A DNA stretch of 64,000 bases from Halomonas sp. 25-S5 (GTDB taxonomy: Bacteria > Pseudomonadota > Gammaproteobacteria > Pseudomonadales > Halomonadaceae). Shown here one piece after another: positions 43,776-52,704 of this stretch. Position numbers and translations under genes: made by a program. Where the stretch lies: contig NZ_JARANV010000006.1 of assembly GCF_029889845.1 (NCBI RefSeq), positions 90,479 through 154,478 on the forward strand, read 5' to 3'. The notes beneath the pieces were generated by a model. That model saw nothing but the letters and a program-made list of their open reading frames with translations, ran no database searches and had not been told where the DNA came from. Every line of letters starts with the position of its first letter. Positions within the stretch are counted from its first letter, which is position 1.

Positions 43776-46700
43776 GCCTGGCCTCCCTTGCCCTTGCCGC
43801 TATTTCCCTTCTTCTCCTTCGGCTTGCGTACCGCCTGTAATAGCGGGGCGTAGAGCCGCTCGGCCAGCTCGGCGAAGCCAATGGTGCCGGCTGCGGGGTC
43901 AGACCCCATTGGCGACAGCTTGGCATCCAGCATGGCCTCGAGCTCCGGCCACTGGCGCATCAGGTAGGGGTCGCGGCCGCGCTCGCCGTGGTCGTTGTGG
44001 TAGCCGCTACCGTGGAAGGCGGTGTCGGCGGCCTTCCAGGCCTTGTCGTCCTCCTCGCTGGCCCGGTCGGCGAGGCAGCGGGCCATGGCCTGGGGCGTGC
44101 CGCCCTTCTCCAGCCAGGCGAAGGCGGTGTCCCGGGCCAGCGGCAGGGGGGTGGCCATGCCGAGCTGCCAGGCCGCGGCAATGTCGGCCAGGTGAGCGCG
44201 GGCCTGCTCGGCGGGGAGCGGGGCGAGGGTGCCACCGCCGGCGCGGGAGAGCAGACGCGTGGTCATGGGCCCCTCCAGCTGACCCGCCAGGTGGGCCACC
44301 CAGGGGGTAAGCCAGTGCCGCCACTGGTACTTGCTCTTCTTGACCAGGCTGCTGGTGGTGAGCAGCACCCGGCAGCGCTCCATGGCGTCGTTGACGCGCA
44401 GCTCGCCCAGCCAGTCCTCCAGCGCCAGACCCTCGCCCAGCGCTTCTTGCAGGTCCAGCGAGACACCGAGCGGCTCGTCCAGGGCGTGGGGCCATTCACC
44501 GAGCACCTGGCGATAGTCGGCGAAGAGGGTGTCCATGGGCTCGACGAGCTTGTCACGCATCTGCTCGGCGAAGCCGCCTATGGCCAGGCGCCCCTGGCGC
44601 TCGAGGCGTTCCAGGGTGGCCAGCATGGTGGGCTCATGGGGCTCGCCGGCCTCCACCGCCGCGCGGCTCGCCTCGATCAGCGCATGCTGGAGCTGCCAGT
44701 GGTCGAGGCCGTCGAGTGTAAAGGGCTCGTGGTCGAGCCGCTCCATGGCCTCGATCTCCAGGAAGACCTTGAGCCGGGTGGTATAGAAGGCCTGTACCGG
44801 CGCCTTGAGGAAGTTGCCCAGCTGGGCCAGGGTCAGCGGGCTTTCCTGCCGGAACGGGGGCAGCGGCCCCGCTTTGGCCGGCGCGGGCTTGAAGTCGGGT
44901 CGGTGCAGCTCGCGCCACTCGTGGGCAAAGGTAGCCAGGCGGGAGCCCTCTCCACCGGTGCCCGATGCCGCACCACGAAAGTACTCGATGCTGAAGGGCT
45001 GCAGTGGGTGCTCGGTGGTCAGCGCCGCCAGCAGCGCCTTGCCGTCGGTATCGTCTGCCTTTCCGGCCAGCCGCCAGCCGCGGGCCAGGTGGTCACGCAG
45101 CTGGCCGAGCAGCACCGAGGGCGGTTGCTCGCTGTTGTCGATGATGCTGCGCCCCACCCAGCTGATGCTCAGCCGGTCGCGGGCCGAGAGCAGCGCCTCG
45201 AGGAAGAGGTAGCGGTCGTCCTCGCGGCGTGAGCGGTCGCCAGGCCGGTAGTCCTGGGCCATCAGGTCGATGTCCAGTGGCCGCTGCACCCTGGGGTAGT
45301 CGGCGTCGTTCATGCCCAGCAGGCAGACGTGGCGGAAGGGGATGGCGCGCATCGGCATTAGCGTGGCGATGTTCACCGCGCCGGCCAGGAAGCGCTGGGA
45401 GAGGCTCGCCTCGTCCACCTGGGCGAGCCAGTGCTCGCGCACCACCGAGAGCGGCAGGGGCTCGATGAGTTCGGCCTCCTCGGCGCTCTCCTGCCAGGCG
45501 TCGAGGGCCTGCTCGAGCCGGGTCATCGCCATCAGGTCCTGGTCGGACTCGGCCAGGAAACAGGCCTCCAGCAGGTCGCGCAGCCGCTCGCCCCAGGTAG
45601 CCACGTCACAGGGCTCGGCCAGGGTCTGCCACTGGGCCGCCAGGGTGTCGACCAGGCTGACCAGGGGGCCGGCCAGGGCCGCCTCCAGCCCGCCGATGTC
45701 GTCGTAGGGTTCGATGCCCTGCCAGTGGCCCTCGGCGGCGTCGCCCACCGCATAGCCGAGCAGCAGCCGGCGCAGGCCGAAGGCCCAGGTGTTGGCGGTA
45801 AGGCCTTCCGGCAGGTCGAGGCTCTGGCGTTGGCGGGCATCGAGCCCCCAGCGGATGCCGGCGCCCTCGATCCAGCGGCGCAATGTGGGCAGGCCACCCT
45901 CCGGGATGGCGAAGCGCGCGCGGATGGCCGGCACCTCCAGCAGGTCGAGCAGGTCGCTCACCGAGAGGCGCAGCTCCGGCAGGCGCAGCAGCTGTTCCAG
46001 GGCGATCAGCAGCGGCAGGCGGTGGCGGCTGGCCTGGTCGGAGAGGGTGAAGGGGATATGGCGCGGGTCGTCGGGGTCGAGGCGGCCGAACACCGCCTGG
46101 ACCGCGGCGGCGTACTGGTCGACGTCGGGCACCATCACCAGGATGTCGCGGGGCTTGAGGGTCGGGTCCTCGCTGAAGGCGGCGAGCAGCTGGTCGTGGA
46201 GGATCTCCACCTCGCGCAGGGCGCTATGGGCGACCTGGAAGCGCAGCGAGCGGTCGCGGGCCGGGTCCACGGCGGGCCAGGCCTCGCGGGTCTCGGCGAG
46301 CGGGCGCAGCTCGAGGATATCGTCCTGCAGCTGGCGCAGCAGGCTGGGCTCGGCGTTGTTGTGGAGAGGGGAGTCGAAGAGGTCGATGCGCAGCGCCTCG
46401 CCCTCGAAGAGGCCCCGGTAGGCCTGCTGCTCGTCGAACTCGTCGAGCAGGCGCAGGTAGTCGCGGCCCTGTTTGCCCCAGGCGGCCAGCAGCGGCTGGG
46501 CGTGGAGGTGCAGCTCGGTCTCGGCGAGGTCCGCCGGCATGCCGGGACGGCGTTGCTGGCGCTTCCTCTCGGCCCGTAGCAAGTCCTTGTGCTCGATGAT
46601 ATCCGCCCAGTAGTGGCGGCAGGGGTTGTGCACACAGAGCAGCACCTGGCTGACCCGGGCCATGGCGGCCAGCGCCTCCAGGGTCTGGGCGGGCAACGAG

Positions 46701-47497
46701 GAGATGCCGAAGACGATGACCCGGCGCGGCAGGCCTGCCGGCCGGCGCTGTTCAAAGGACAGCTGAGGGCTCTCAAAGGACAGCTGAGGGCTCTCAAAGG
46801 ACAGCTGAGGGCTCTCGCTCGTCAGCGCCTGGCACGCCTCGAGGAAGCGCTCGTGCACCGCCGCGCGGCTGGAGGCCAGGCCGGATTCACCGATGTCGTC
46901 ACGCAGCGCCCGCCACAGCTCGGCCTGCCAGCGCTGCTCCTCGGCCAGCGGCCGGGCCTCGCCGCGGGCGGTGAGGATCACGTCCTCGCCCGCCGCCCAG
47001 GCCGCTAGCCAGTCGGCGCGGTAGACCTGGTACTGGTCGAGGAGGTCGGCCAGGCGCTCGGCCAGCTGGTGGCGCTTGCGCAGGTCGCTATCATCCGCGA
47101 GGAAGCGCGCCAGGGGCGCAAAGGTGGGGGCGTCGAGCAGGGCGGGCAACAGGCGCATCAGGCGCCATATCAGCCGCGGCTTGTCGAAGGGCGAGACCGG
47201 CGGCACCTGCTCCTCTCCCAGCACAGCCCGGTAGGCCTGCCACAGGAAGCGCGCCGGCAGGGTGACGTCGAGTGCTGCGGCGATGCCGGCACCGCCTTGG
47301 GCGCGGTCCTCGGCGAGCGCGAGCTTGAGCCACTGGCTGATGCCGTTGCTCTGCACCAGGATCGTCTCGTTCTCCAGCGGCCCCAGCGGGTGGCGGCGCA
47401 TCCACTCCACCGCCAGGCCGCGCAGGGCCTCCAGGCGGTTGCCATGGATCACCATAAAGCCGGGTTTGAGCTCGGGGCCCTGAAGATCTAGGGGCAT
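43772..47497 (-). CDS. recC: Exodeoxyribonuclease V gamma subunit RecC
   Basis: About 1241 residues (E. coli 1122); recognises Chi and holds RecB and RecD. The N-terminus FMVIHGNRLEALRGLAVEW and LVQSNGISQWLKLALAE, then ITLPARFLWQAYRAVLG-like text, VFGISSLPAQTLEALAAMA and PLDIDLMAQDYRPGDRSRREDDRYLFLEALLSARDRLSISWVG are typical RecC. The start at 47497 fits the conserved N-terminus. Residues about 225-250 carry three identical SPQLSFE repeats (46752-46814), and a small GGGGTCAGACCCC palindrome lies near the C-terminus (43895-43907). Confidence 0.95.
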   Translation of the reverse strand: MPLDLQGPELKPGFMVIHGNRLEALRGLAVEWMRRHPLGPLENETILVQSNGISQWLKLALAEDRAQGGAGIAAALDVTLPARFLWQAYRAVLGEEQVPPVSPFDKPRLIWRLMRLLPALLDAPTFAPLARFLADDSDLRKRHQLAERLADLLDQYQVYRADWLAAWAAGEDVILTARGEARPLAEEQRWQAELWRALRDDIGESGLASSRAAVHERFLEACQALTSESPQLSFESPQLSFESPQLSFEQRRPAGLPRRVIVFGISSLPAQTLEALAAMARVSQVLLCVHNPCRHYWADIIEHKDLLRAERKRQQRRPGMPADLAETELHLHAQPLLAAWGKQGRDYLRLLDEFDEQQAYRGLFEGEALRIDLFDSPLHNNAEPSLLRQLQDDILELRPLAETREAWPAVDPARDRSLRFQVAHSALREVEILHDQLLAAFSEDPTLKPRDILVMVPDVDQYAAAVQAVFGRLDPDDPRHIPFTLSDQASRHRLPLLIALEQLLRLPELRLSVSDLLDLLEVPAIRARFAIPEGGLPTLRRWIEGAGIRWGLDARQRQSLDLPEGLTANTWAFGLRRLLLGYAVGDAAEGHWQGIEPYDDIGGLEAALAGPLVSLVDTLAAQWQTLAEPCDVATWGERLRDLLEACFLAESDQDLMAMTRLEQALDAWQESAEEAELIEPLPLSVVREHWLAQVDEASLSQRFLAGAVNIATLMPMRAIPFRHVCLLGMNDADYPRVQRPLDIDLMAQDYRPGDRSRREDDRYLFLEALLSARDRLSISWVGRSIIDNSEQPPSVLLGQLRDHLARGWRLAGKADDTDGKALLAALTTEHPLQPFSIEYFRGAASGTGGEGSRLATFAHEWRELHRPDFKPAPAKAGPLPPFRQESPLTLAQLGNFLKAPVQAFYTTRLKVFLEIEAMERLDHEPFTLDGLDHWQLQHALIEASRAAVEAGEPHEPTMLATLERLERQGRLAIGGFAEQMRDKLVEPMDTLFADYRQVLGEWPHALDEPLGVSLDLQEALGEGLALEDWLGELRVNDAMERCRVLLTTSSLVKKSKYQWRHWLTPWVAHLAGQLEGPMTTRLLSRAGGGTLAPLPAEQARAHLADIAAAWQLGMATPLPLARDTAFAWLEKGGTPQAMARCLADRASEEDDKAWKAADTAFHGSGYHNDHGERGRDPYLMRQWPELEAMLDAKLSPMGSDPAAGTIGFAELAERLYAPLLQAVRKPKEKKGNSGKGKGGQA
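43895..43907. repeat. Small palindrome inside recC
   Basis: GGGGTCAGACCCC, six-base arms around one base, enclosed by CCAATGG/CCATTGG arms. Translated in frame as MGSDPAAG near the RecC C-terminus; similar in core to the recB REP-like element. Confidence 0.55.
46752..46814 (-). repeat. Three identical 21-bp tandem repeats in recC
   Basis: Three perfect copies of a 21-bp unit (46752-46772, 46773-46793, 46794-46814) encode SPQLSFE three times. Perfect identity at DNA level implies recent expansion. Confidence 0.95.
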
Positions 47498-47638
47498 GGC
47501 GCGGTTCCTTCGCTGGGTGCCGGAGCGGTGCCCTTCATGGTGCCACATTCGTGGAGCATGGGTTGCCTTGCGTCCTTGCCACTTTCCCGGGGGCCTGATT
47601 GACTGGCCTTCGCACCCGCTAACGAATGGAATCCAGGC

Positions 47639-48955
47639 ATGTCCCAACCGCTGACCCGCCACAATCGCGCCCGCCAGGTCCTCGACGAGATCACCGCGGC
47701 CAATGCCCCGCTCTCCGACCAGGTCCGGGCGGCCAAGTACGCCAAGCTCGCCGAGTCGCCCTATCGCTTCTTTCGCGGCACCAACCATCTCTATTGGTGG
47801 GACGTCTGGCACGACTGGCGCTTCGCGCTGTTCGGCGGCCTGCCGGAGACCCAGACCTGGCTGCAGGGCGATGCCCACGCCTACAACTTCGGCGCCTACG
47901 GTCATCACGACGACGCCGTGCGCTACGGCATGGACGACTTCGACGACGCCATGATCGGCGACTACCAGTATGACCTGTGGCGCCTGGCCATCAGCCTGGT
48001 ACTGGATGCCCGGGAGAATACCGGTCTGTCGGGCAAGGGGATTCGCAAGGCGCTGGAGGCGCTGGTCACCAGCTACCACGACGAGCTGGCCCGTCACGTG
48101 GAGGGTGAGGTGCCCGGCGCGGTGACCCTGGCCACCGCCAAGGGGCCGCTCGAGCCCTTCATGAAGAAGGTGGGCAGGAAGAAGAGCCGGGCGAAGATGC
48201 TCGAGAAATGGACCGTGCTGAGCGACGACGGCCGGCGTTTCGCCGAGCGCCCCGAGAAGCTGGCGGCCATGCCGGCGCACCTGGCCAGCCAGCTGCGCAA
48301 GGCGGTCGAGGAGGAGTACCGCCAGACCCTGGGCGGTGCCCGGCGTGAGGCCGAGGCGGGGCACTTCCGCGTCAAGGACATGGCCCAGCGCCTCGATGCC
48401 GGCACCGGCTCGCTGGGCCTGGAGCGCTACTATGTGTTGATCGAGGGCGGGCAGGACCACGAGCACGACGACGTCATCCTCGACGTCAAGCAGCAGACCG
48501 CGCCGGAGGGCTGGCGGCTGATGGACAGCGCCGAGAAGCGCGCCTGGCGCCGCGCCTTTCCCCACGAGGGAATGCGGCACGCGGCCGCCTTCGTGGCCAT
48601 CGCCGAGCATCCCGACCCCTACCTGGGCTGGCTGCACCTGGGTGATACCGTGTTCTCGGTGCGCGAGCGCTCGCCCTACAAGGAGGACTTCCCGACCCAC
48701 AAGCTCGACGGCGCCAAGCCTTACCGCCAGCTGGTCACGCAGTGGGGGCGCATCCTGGCCCGGGAACACCTGCGCGGCGCCCATGCCCTGAGCCCCGACG
48801 ATCCCGGACGCTTCGCCCGCGCTGTCGGTACCTGTGTCGAGGGGCGGGGCGAGCGCTGCGTGGACATGGTGACCACCCTGGCGCTCAGCTATGCCGACTG
48901 CGTGCGCCAGGACTATCGTACCTTCATGGAGTGGAACGAGGAGACGCCGTCATGA
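47639..48955 (+). CDS. DUF2252 family protein
   Basis: A 438-residue protein with the kinase-fold-like DUF2252 signatures YRFFRGTNHLYWWD, WLQGDAHAYNFGAYG (a GDxHxxNF motif) and MDDFDDAMIGDYQYDLWRLA. These resemble the catalytic and metal-binding loops of aminoglycoside-phosphotransferase-like enzymes, but activity is not established. Divergent from recC across 141 bp. Its stop overlaps the flavin reductase ATG by 4 bp, so they form a two-gene operon. Confidence 0.9.
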   Translation: MSQPLTRHNRARQVLDEITAANAPLSDQVRAAKYAKLAESPYRFFRGTNHLYWWDVWHDWRFALFGGLPETQTWLQGDAHAYNFGAYGHHDDAVRYGMDDFDDAMIGDYQYDLWRLAISLVLDARENTGLSGKGIRKALEALVTSYHDELARHVEGEVPGAVTLATAKGPLEPFMKKVGRKKSRAKMLEKWTVLSDDGRRFAERPEKLAAMPAHLASQLRKAVEEEYRQTLGGARREAEAGHFRVKDMAQRLDAGTGSLGLERYYVLIEGGQDHEHDDVILDVKQQTAPEGWRLMDSAEKRAWRRAFPHEGMRHAAAFVAIAEHPDPYLGWLHLGDTVFSVRERSPYKEDFPTHKLDGAKPYRQLVTQWGRILAREHLRGAHALSPDDPGRFARAVGTCVEGRGERCVDMVTTLALSYADCVRQDYRTFMEWNEETPS

Positions 48956-49602
48956 GCGACTACCTGCTGGAGGAACACGCCCTGAGCCCGGGCAAGATCT
49001 ACCGCCTGCTCTCGGGCAGCATCTGCCCGCGCCCCATCGCCTGGGTCTCGACCCGGGACGCGGCGGGCAATACCAACCTGGCGCCCTTCTCGTTCTTCAA
49101 CGTGGTGAGCGTCAACCCGCCGGTGCTGGGCTTCTCGCCGCTGCTCGACGGCGACGCCAGTCCCAAGGACACCATCCGCAACCTCGACGAGGTGGGCGAG
49201 TGCGTGGTGCATATCAGCGGCGAGGGACTGGTCGAGGAGATGAACGCCACCAGCGCGGGGCTGGCGCGCGGCGAGGACGAGTTCACCCTGGCGGCGCTGG
49301 AGAAGGCCGAGATACCCGGTGTCTCGGTGCCGCGGGTGGCCTCGGCGCCGGTGGCCTTCGGCTGCCGGCTGCGCGAGATCATCCGCTTCGGCGACCAGCC
49401 GCTGGCCGGCAACCTGGTGCTGGCCGAGGTGGTGTCGATCCACGTCGATGACGCCCTCTGGGACGGCCGCCACGTCAGTACCGAGGGGCTCAGGCCGATC
49501 GGGCGCATGGCCGGCAACGACTACGCCCGCTGCACCGACCTCTTCGAGGTGGAGCGCCCCGCCTCGGGCAGCGCCATGAGCCGCCAGCAGCGCGGCGGCT
49601 GA
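48952..49602 (+). CDS. Flavin reductase-like FMN-binding protein
   Basis: A 216-residue split-barrel flavin reductase: GSICPRPIAWVSTRDAAGN, NLAPFSFFNVVSVNPPVLGFS (FMN-binding) and the C-terminal LRPIGRMAGNDYAR. Expected to bind FMN and perhaps reduce it with NAD(P)H; physiological partner unknown. Start at 48952 overlaps the DUF2252 stop (ATGA). Confidence 0.9.
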   Translation: MSDYLLEEHALSPGKIYRLLSGSICPRPIAWVSTRDAAGNTNLAPFSFFNVVSVNPPVLGFSPLLDGDASPKDTIRNLDEVGECVVHISGEGLVEEMNATSAGLARGEDEFTLAALEKAEIPGVSVPRVASAPVAFGCRLREIIRFGDQPLAGNLVLAEVVSIHVDDALWDGRHVSTEGLRPIGRMAGNDYARCTDLFEVERPASGSAMSRQQRGG

Positions 49603-49680
49603 AGCCCTTCCACGCGGCCCGGCTGACCGGCCCCCCCAGGGGGTCATAGTCAAGGGTCATGGTCAAGGTTCATCTTACAA

Positions 49681-49771
49681 GGCAATCGCACGTCGATAAT
49701 GAGTCTCAAGCAACGAGCGATACCACCATGTGGGAGCTCAGTTTACTGAGCGATTGGCGCCGCCAGGCGCC
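49681..49771 (+). repeat. Dispersed palindromic repeat, copy B
   Basis: Matches 1977-2061 at 81 of 85 positions and extends six bases further to complete GGCGCCGCCAGGCGCC (49756-49771). It lies in the convergent gap between the flavin reductase and haloacid dehalogenase genes, where it could serve as a transcription barrier. Confidence 0.9.
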
Positions 49772-49816
49772 CGGCGTATCGCGATGTATCGCGCAGCAAG
49801 CTGTGCTCCTGCGACA

Positions 49817-50581
49817 TCACCGCTTCTTACGCATGGGCAGGGCTCCCATCAGGCCGAGTCGGTCGGCCAGATCGTGGAAGTTGTCGGCCACCAGGTCGAA
49901 GACCGGATCCACCGAGAGGTCGGGGGTGGCGTCGGGGCCGTGCTCCAGGGGGCGCTTGACGAAGGCGGTGCGAAAGCCCTCACGGTGGGCGGCCTGGAGG
50001 TCGTCCTGGTGGGCGGCGACCATCAGGATGCGTTCAGGCGGCTGGTCGAGCAGGCGGGCGGCCATCTGGTAGACCTCGGGGTCGCGCTTGTAGTGGCCGG
50101 CGAGCTCCGCCGAGAGCACGCAGTCCCAGGGCAGGCCGGCGCGCTTTGCCATGTTCACCAGCAGCGACATATTGCCGTTGGAGAGGGTGGCCAGCACGTA
50201 GCGCTCGCGCAGCCGGGCCAGGCCGGCCACGCTGTCCGGCCAGGGGTCCAGGCGGTGCCAGACCCGGTTGAACCTCTCGCGCTCGGCCTCGTCGAGGGCA
50301 TCACTGATGCCGAACGCGTCCAGCAGGCGGTCCAGCGTCATGCGGTGCAGCGCATCGAGGCGCGTCCAGGGCAGCTCGCCGCGGCGCACCCGATCCATGG
50401 CCGGCGCGTAGCCGCCGCGCCAGGCATCGGCGAAGGCCGCCCAGTCCACCGCCAGGCCCAGGCGCTCGCCCAGCGCCTCGCCTTCGCGGATGACGCTGCT
50501 GCGCCAGTCCACCACGGTACCGAAGACATCGAAGGTCAGGGCCCTGACATCGGCCAGGGCGGCAGGCGGTTGTGGCATCAT
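49817..50581 (-). CDS. Haloacid dehalogenase, type II
   Basis: A 254-residue HAD-superfamily hydrolase of the L-2-haloacid dehalogenase type: LTFDVFGTVVDWRSS (nucleophile Asp in FDVFGT), LATLSNGNMSLLV (motif II Ser/Asn), and HYKRDPEVYQMAARLL with MVAAHQDDLQAA (motifs III and IV). It hydrolyses short 2-haloacids or phosphoesters; here it is the last gene in the malonate operon, overlapping the isomerase gene by 4 bp. A role in clearing halogenated analogues of the pathway is only a guess. Confidence 0.88.
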   Translation of the reverse strand: MMPQPPAALADVRALTFDVFGTVVDWRSSVIREGEALGERLGLAVDWAAFADAWRGGYAPAMDRVRRGELPWTRLDALHRMTLDRLLDAFGISDALDEAERERFNRVWHRLDPWPDSVAGLARLRERYVLATLSNGNMSLLVNMAKRAGLPWDCVLSAELAGHYKRDPEVYQMAARLLDQPPERILMVAAHQDDLQAAHREGFRTAFVKRPLEHGPDATPDLSVDPVFDLVADNFHDLADRLGLMGALPMRKKR

Positions 50582-51177
50582 CTGCTCTTCAGGGCCTCTT
50601 CGAGCAGTTCCAGGCGGTCCTGTCCCCAGAAGGGCTCGCCCTCGAGCAGGTACCAGGGCGCCCCGAAGCAGCCATCGGCAAGCGCCGCCTGGCAGGCTTC
50701 GTCCAGGCGCCGCTGGCCCGCCTCGCTCTCGGCGTCCTCCAGCAGGGCCGTGCCGTCCAGCCCGCAGGCCTCGGCGATCTCGCGCAGGGTGCCGGGGTCG
50801 GCGATGTCCCGCTCTTCGACCCAGCAGGCCCGCATCAGTGCCAGCGACAGGTCGGCGATGTCATGCCCCTGGGCCTTGGCCGTCAGCGCCAGCCGCGCCG
50901 CCGGGCGGTCATCCGTCGGGAAGTGCGCCGGCTCCAGGTTGAGGGGAATGCCCAACCGCTGTGGCCAGCGCCTGAGCTCGGCCATGCGGTAGGCCTGGCG
51001 CTCGGGGGCGCGCTTGGCCAGCGGCATCCCGCCGGTCCTGGGGAAGATCGCCCCGAGGGTGATCGGCACGTAGTCGATGCGGGCCCCGTGGTGGGCGGCG
51101 ATTTCGCCGAGGCGCGCGTGGCCCAGGTAGCTCCACGGCGAGACGTGGGTGTAGTAGTAACGGATCGTGGTCGGCAT
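50578..51177 (-). CDS. DsbA-family 2-hydroxychromene-2-carboxylate isomerase-like
   Basis: A 199-residue thioredoxin-fold protein of the HCCA isomerase/kappa-GST group: YYTHVSPWSYLGHARL (Ser as the GSH-contacting residue), PITLGAIFPRTGG, and CFGAPWYLLEGEPFWGQDRLELLEEAL. These act on glutathione adducts or isomerise aromatic catabolites. It lies 10 bp after the malonyl-CoA synthetase gene in the same operon; its link to malonate metabolism is unclear. Confidence 0.88.
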   Translation of the reverse strand: MPTTIRYYYTHVSPWSYLGHARLGEIAAHHGARIDYVPITLGAIFPRTGGMPLAKRAPERQAYRMAELRRWPQRLGIPLNLEPAHFPTDDRPAARLALTAKAQGHDIADLSLALMRACWVEERDIADPGTLREIAEACGLDGTALLEDAESEAGQRRLDEACQAALADGCFGAPWYLLEGEPFWGQDRLELLEEALKSR

Positions 51178-51186
51178 GGGCGCCCC

Positions 51187-52704
51187 TCAGCGGTAGGTGT
51201 CCGGGTACTGGTCGCGCAGCTGGTTCTTCTGCACCTTGCCCATGGTGTTGCGCGGCAGGCTGTCGGCGAAGAAGACCCGCTTGGGCTGCTTGTACTTGGC
51301 CAGCTGGCCCTGCAGGTGGTCGAGCACCCGCGCCTCGTCGAGGCTTGCCCCCGGCTCGGGCACCACCACGGCGGTGACACCCTCGCCCAGGTCGGGGTGG
51401 GGCAGGCCGATCACCGCGGACTCGTGGACGCCCTCGAGCTCATCGATCACCTGCTCGACCTCCTTGGGATAGACATTGTAGCCGCCGGAGATCACCAGGT
51501 CCTTGTCGCGGCCGACGATGTGCACGTAGCCGCGCTCGTCGACCATCGCCAGGTCGCCGGTGACGAAGAAGCCGTCCTCGAGGAGCTCCTCGCGGGTCTT
51601 GTCGGGCATCCGCCAGTAGCCGACGAAGACATTGGGCCCGCGGATCTCCAGCATGCCGATCTTGCCCTTCGGCATCGGCTCATGGGTCTCGCGGTCGGTG
51701 ATGCGGTACTCCACGCCAGGCAGCGGCATGCCCACGGTGCCGGCGCGGCGCTCGCCGTCGTAGGGGTTGGAGAGGTTCATGTTGGTCTCGGTCATGCCGT
51801 AGCGCTCGAGGATGGCATGGCCGGTCTTCTGCTCGAACTCGCGGTGGGTCTCGGCGGTCAGCGGCGCCGAGCCGGAGACGAACAGGCGCATCTTGGCGGT
51901 GACCGCCGGGGTCAGGCGCGCGTCGGCCGTAAGCCGGGTGTAGAAGGTCGGCACGCCCATCAGCACCGTGCCGCGGGGCATCTCCTCGAAGATCACGTCG
52001 GCGTCGAACTTCGGCAGGAAGAGCATGCTGGAACCGGCCATCAGGGTGACGTTGCAGGCCACGAAGAGGCCGTGGGTGTGGAAGATCGGCAGGGCATGGA
52101 TCAGCCGGTCTTCCTCGCTGAAGTGCCAGGCCTCGACCAGGGTGGCGGCATTGGAGCCCAGGTTGCGGTGGGTGAGCATGGCGCCCTTGGAACGCCCGGT
52201 GGTGCCCGAAGTGTAGAGGATCGCCGCCAGGTCGTTGTCGTCGCGCTCGACGATGTCGTCATGGGGCGTGGCCTTCTCGGCCGCCTCCATCAGGCTGCCG
52301 TCGGCCGCCGTACCCAGGGTGGCGACCTGCGGGCAGCCGGTGTCGGCAGCGATGCTGCGCGCATTCTCGGCATCCCCCGGCCGGCAGACGAACAGCGCCG
52401 GCTCGGCATCGGTGAGGAAGTAGTGGATCTCCTCCCCGGTGTAGCCGGTGTTGAGCGGCAGGTAGACCCCGCCCACGCGCAGGGTGGCCAGGTAGAGCAG
52501 GATTGCCTCGGGGCTCTTGTCGACCTGCACCGCCACCCGGTCGCCTGGCGTCACGCCCAGCTCGACCAGGGCGCCGGCCAGGCGCGCGGTGGTGGCCAGG
52601 GCCTCGGCGTGGCGGTAGCCGCGGCCCTGGCGGGTGGTGATGAAGTCGGCGTCGCCGCGCTCGCGCATGCGCCGGGCGAAGGTGGCGAAGAGGTTCTGGT
52701 TCAT
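51187..52704 (-). CDS. matB: Malonyl-CoA synthetase
   Basis: A 505-residue acyl-CoA synthetase of the ANL family. AMP-binding motif ILYTSGTTGRSKGAM, YGMTETNMNLSNPYDGERRAG, TGDLAMVDERGY and the catalytic Lys in PRNTMGKVQKNQLR. The sequence around HALPIFHTHGLFVA and the GTVGMPLPGVE stretch are of the MatB type that converts malonate and ATP to malonyl-CoA. The assignment is supported by the neighbouring malonyl-CoA decarboxylase. Overlaps that gene by 4 bp. Confidence 0.92.
   Translation of the reverse strand: MNQNLFATFARRMRERGDADFITTRQGRGYRHAEALATTARLAGALVELGVTPGDRVAVQVDKSPEAILLYLATLRVGGVYLPLNTGYTGEEIHYFLTDAEPALFVCRPGDAENARSIAADTGCPQVATLGTAADGSLMEAAEKATPHDDIVERDDNDLAAILYTSGTTGRSKGAMLTHRNLGSNAATLVEAWHFSEEDRLIHALPIFHTHGLFVACNVTLMAGSSMLFLPKFDADVIFEEMPRGTVLMGVPTFYTRLTADARLTPAVTAKMRLFVSGSAPLTAETHREFEQKTGHAILERYGMTETNMNLSNPYDGERRAGTVGMPLPGVEYRITDRETHEPMPKGKIGMLEIRGPNVFVGYWRMPDKTREELLEDGFFVTGDLAMVDERGYVHIVGRDKDLVISGGYNVYPKEVEQVIDELEGVHESAVIGLPHPDLGEGVTAVVVPEPGASLDEARVLDHLQGQLAKYKQPKRVFFADSLPRNTMGKVQKNQLRDQYPDTYR

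Noticed and set aside
42354..43853. About 500-codon plus-strand frame within recB
   Set aside because: Shadow of recB; no family resemblance and Gly/Val/Gln-rich composition typical of antisense frames.
47498..48784. Upstream extension of the recC frame
   Set aside because: It is antisense to DUF2252; the conserved RecC N-terminus begins at 47497.
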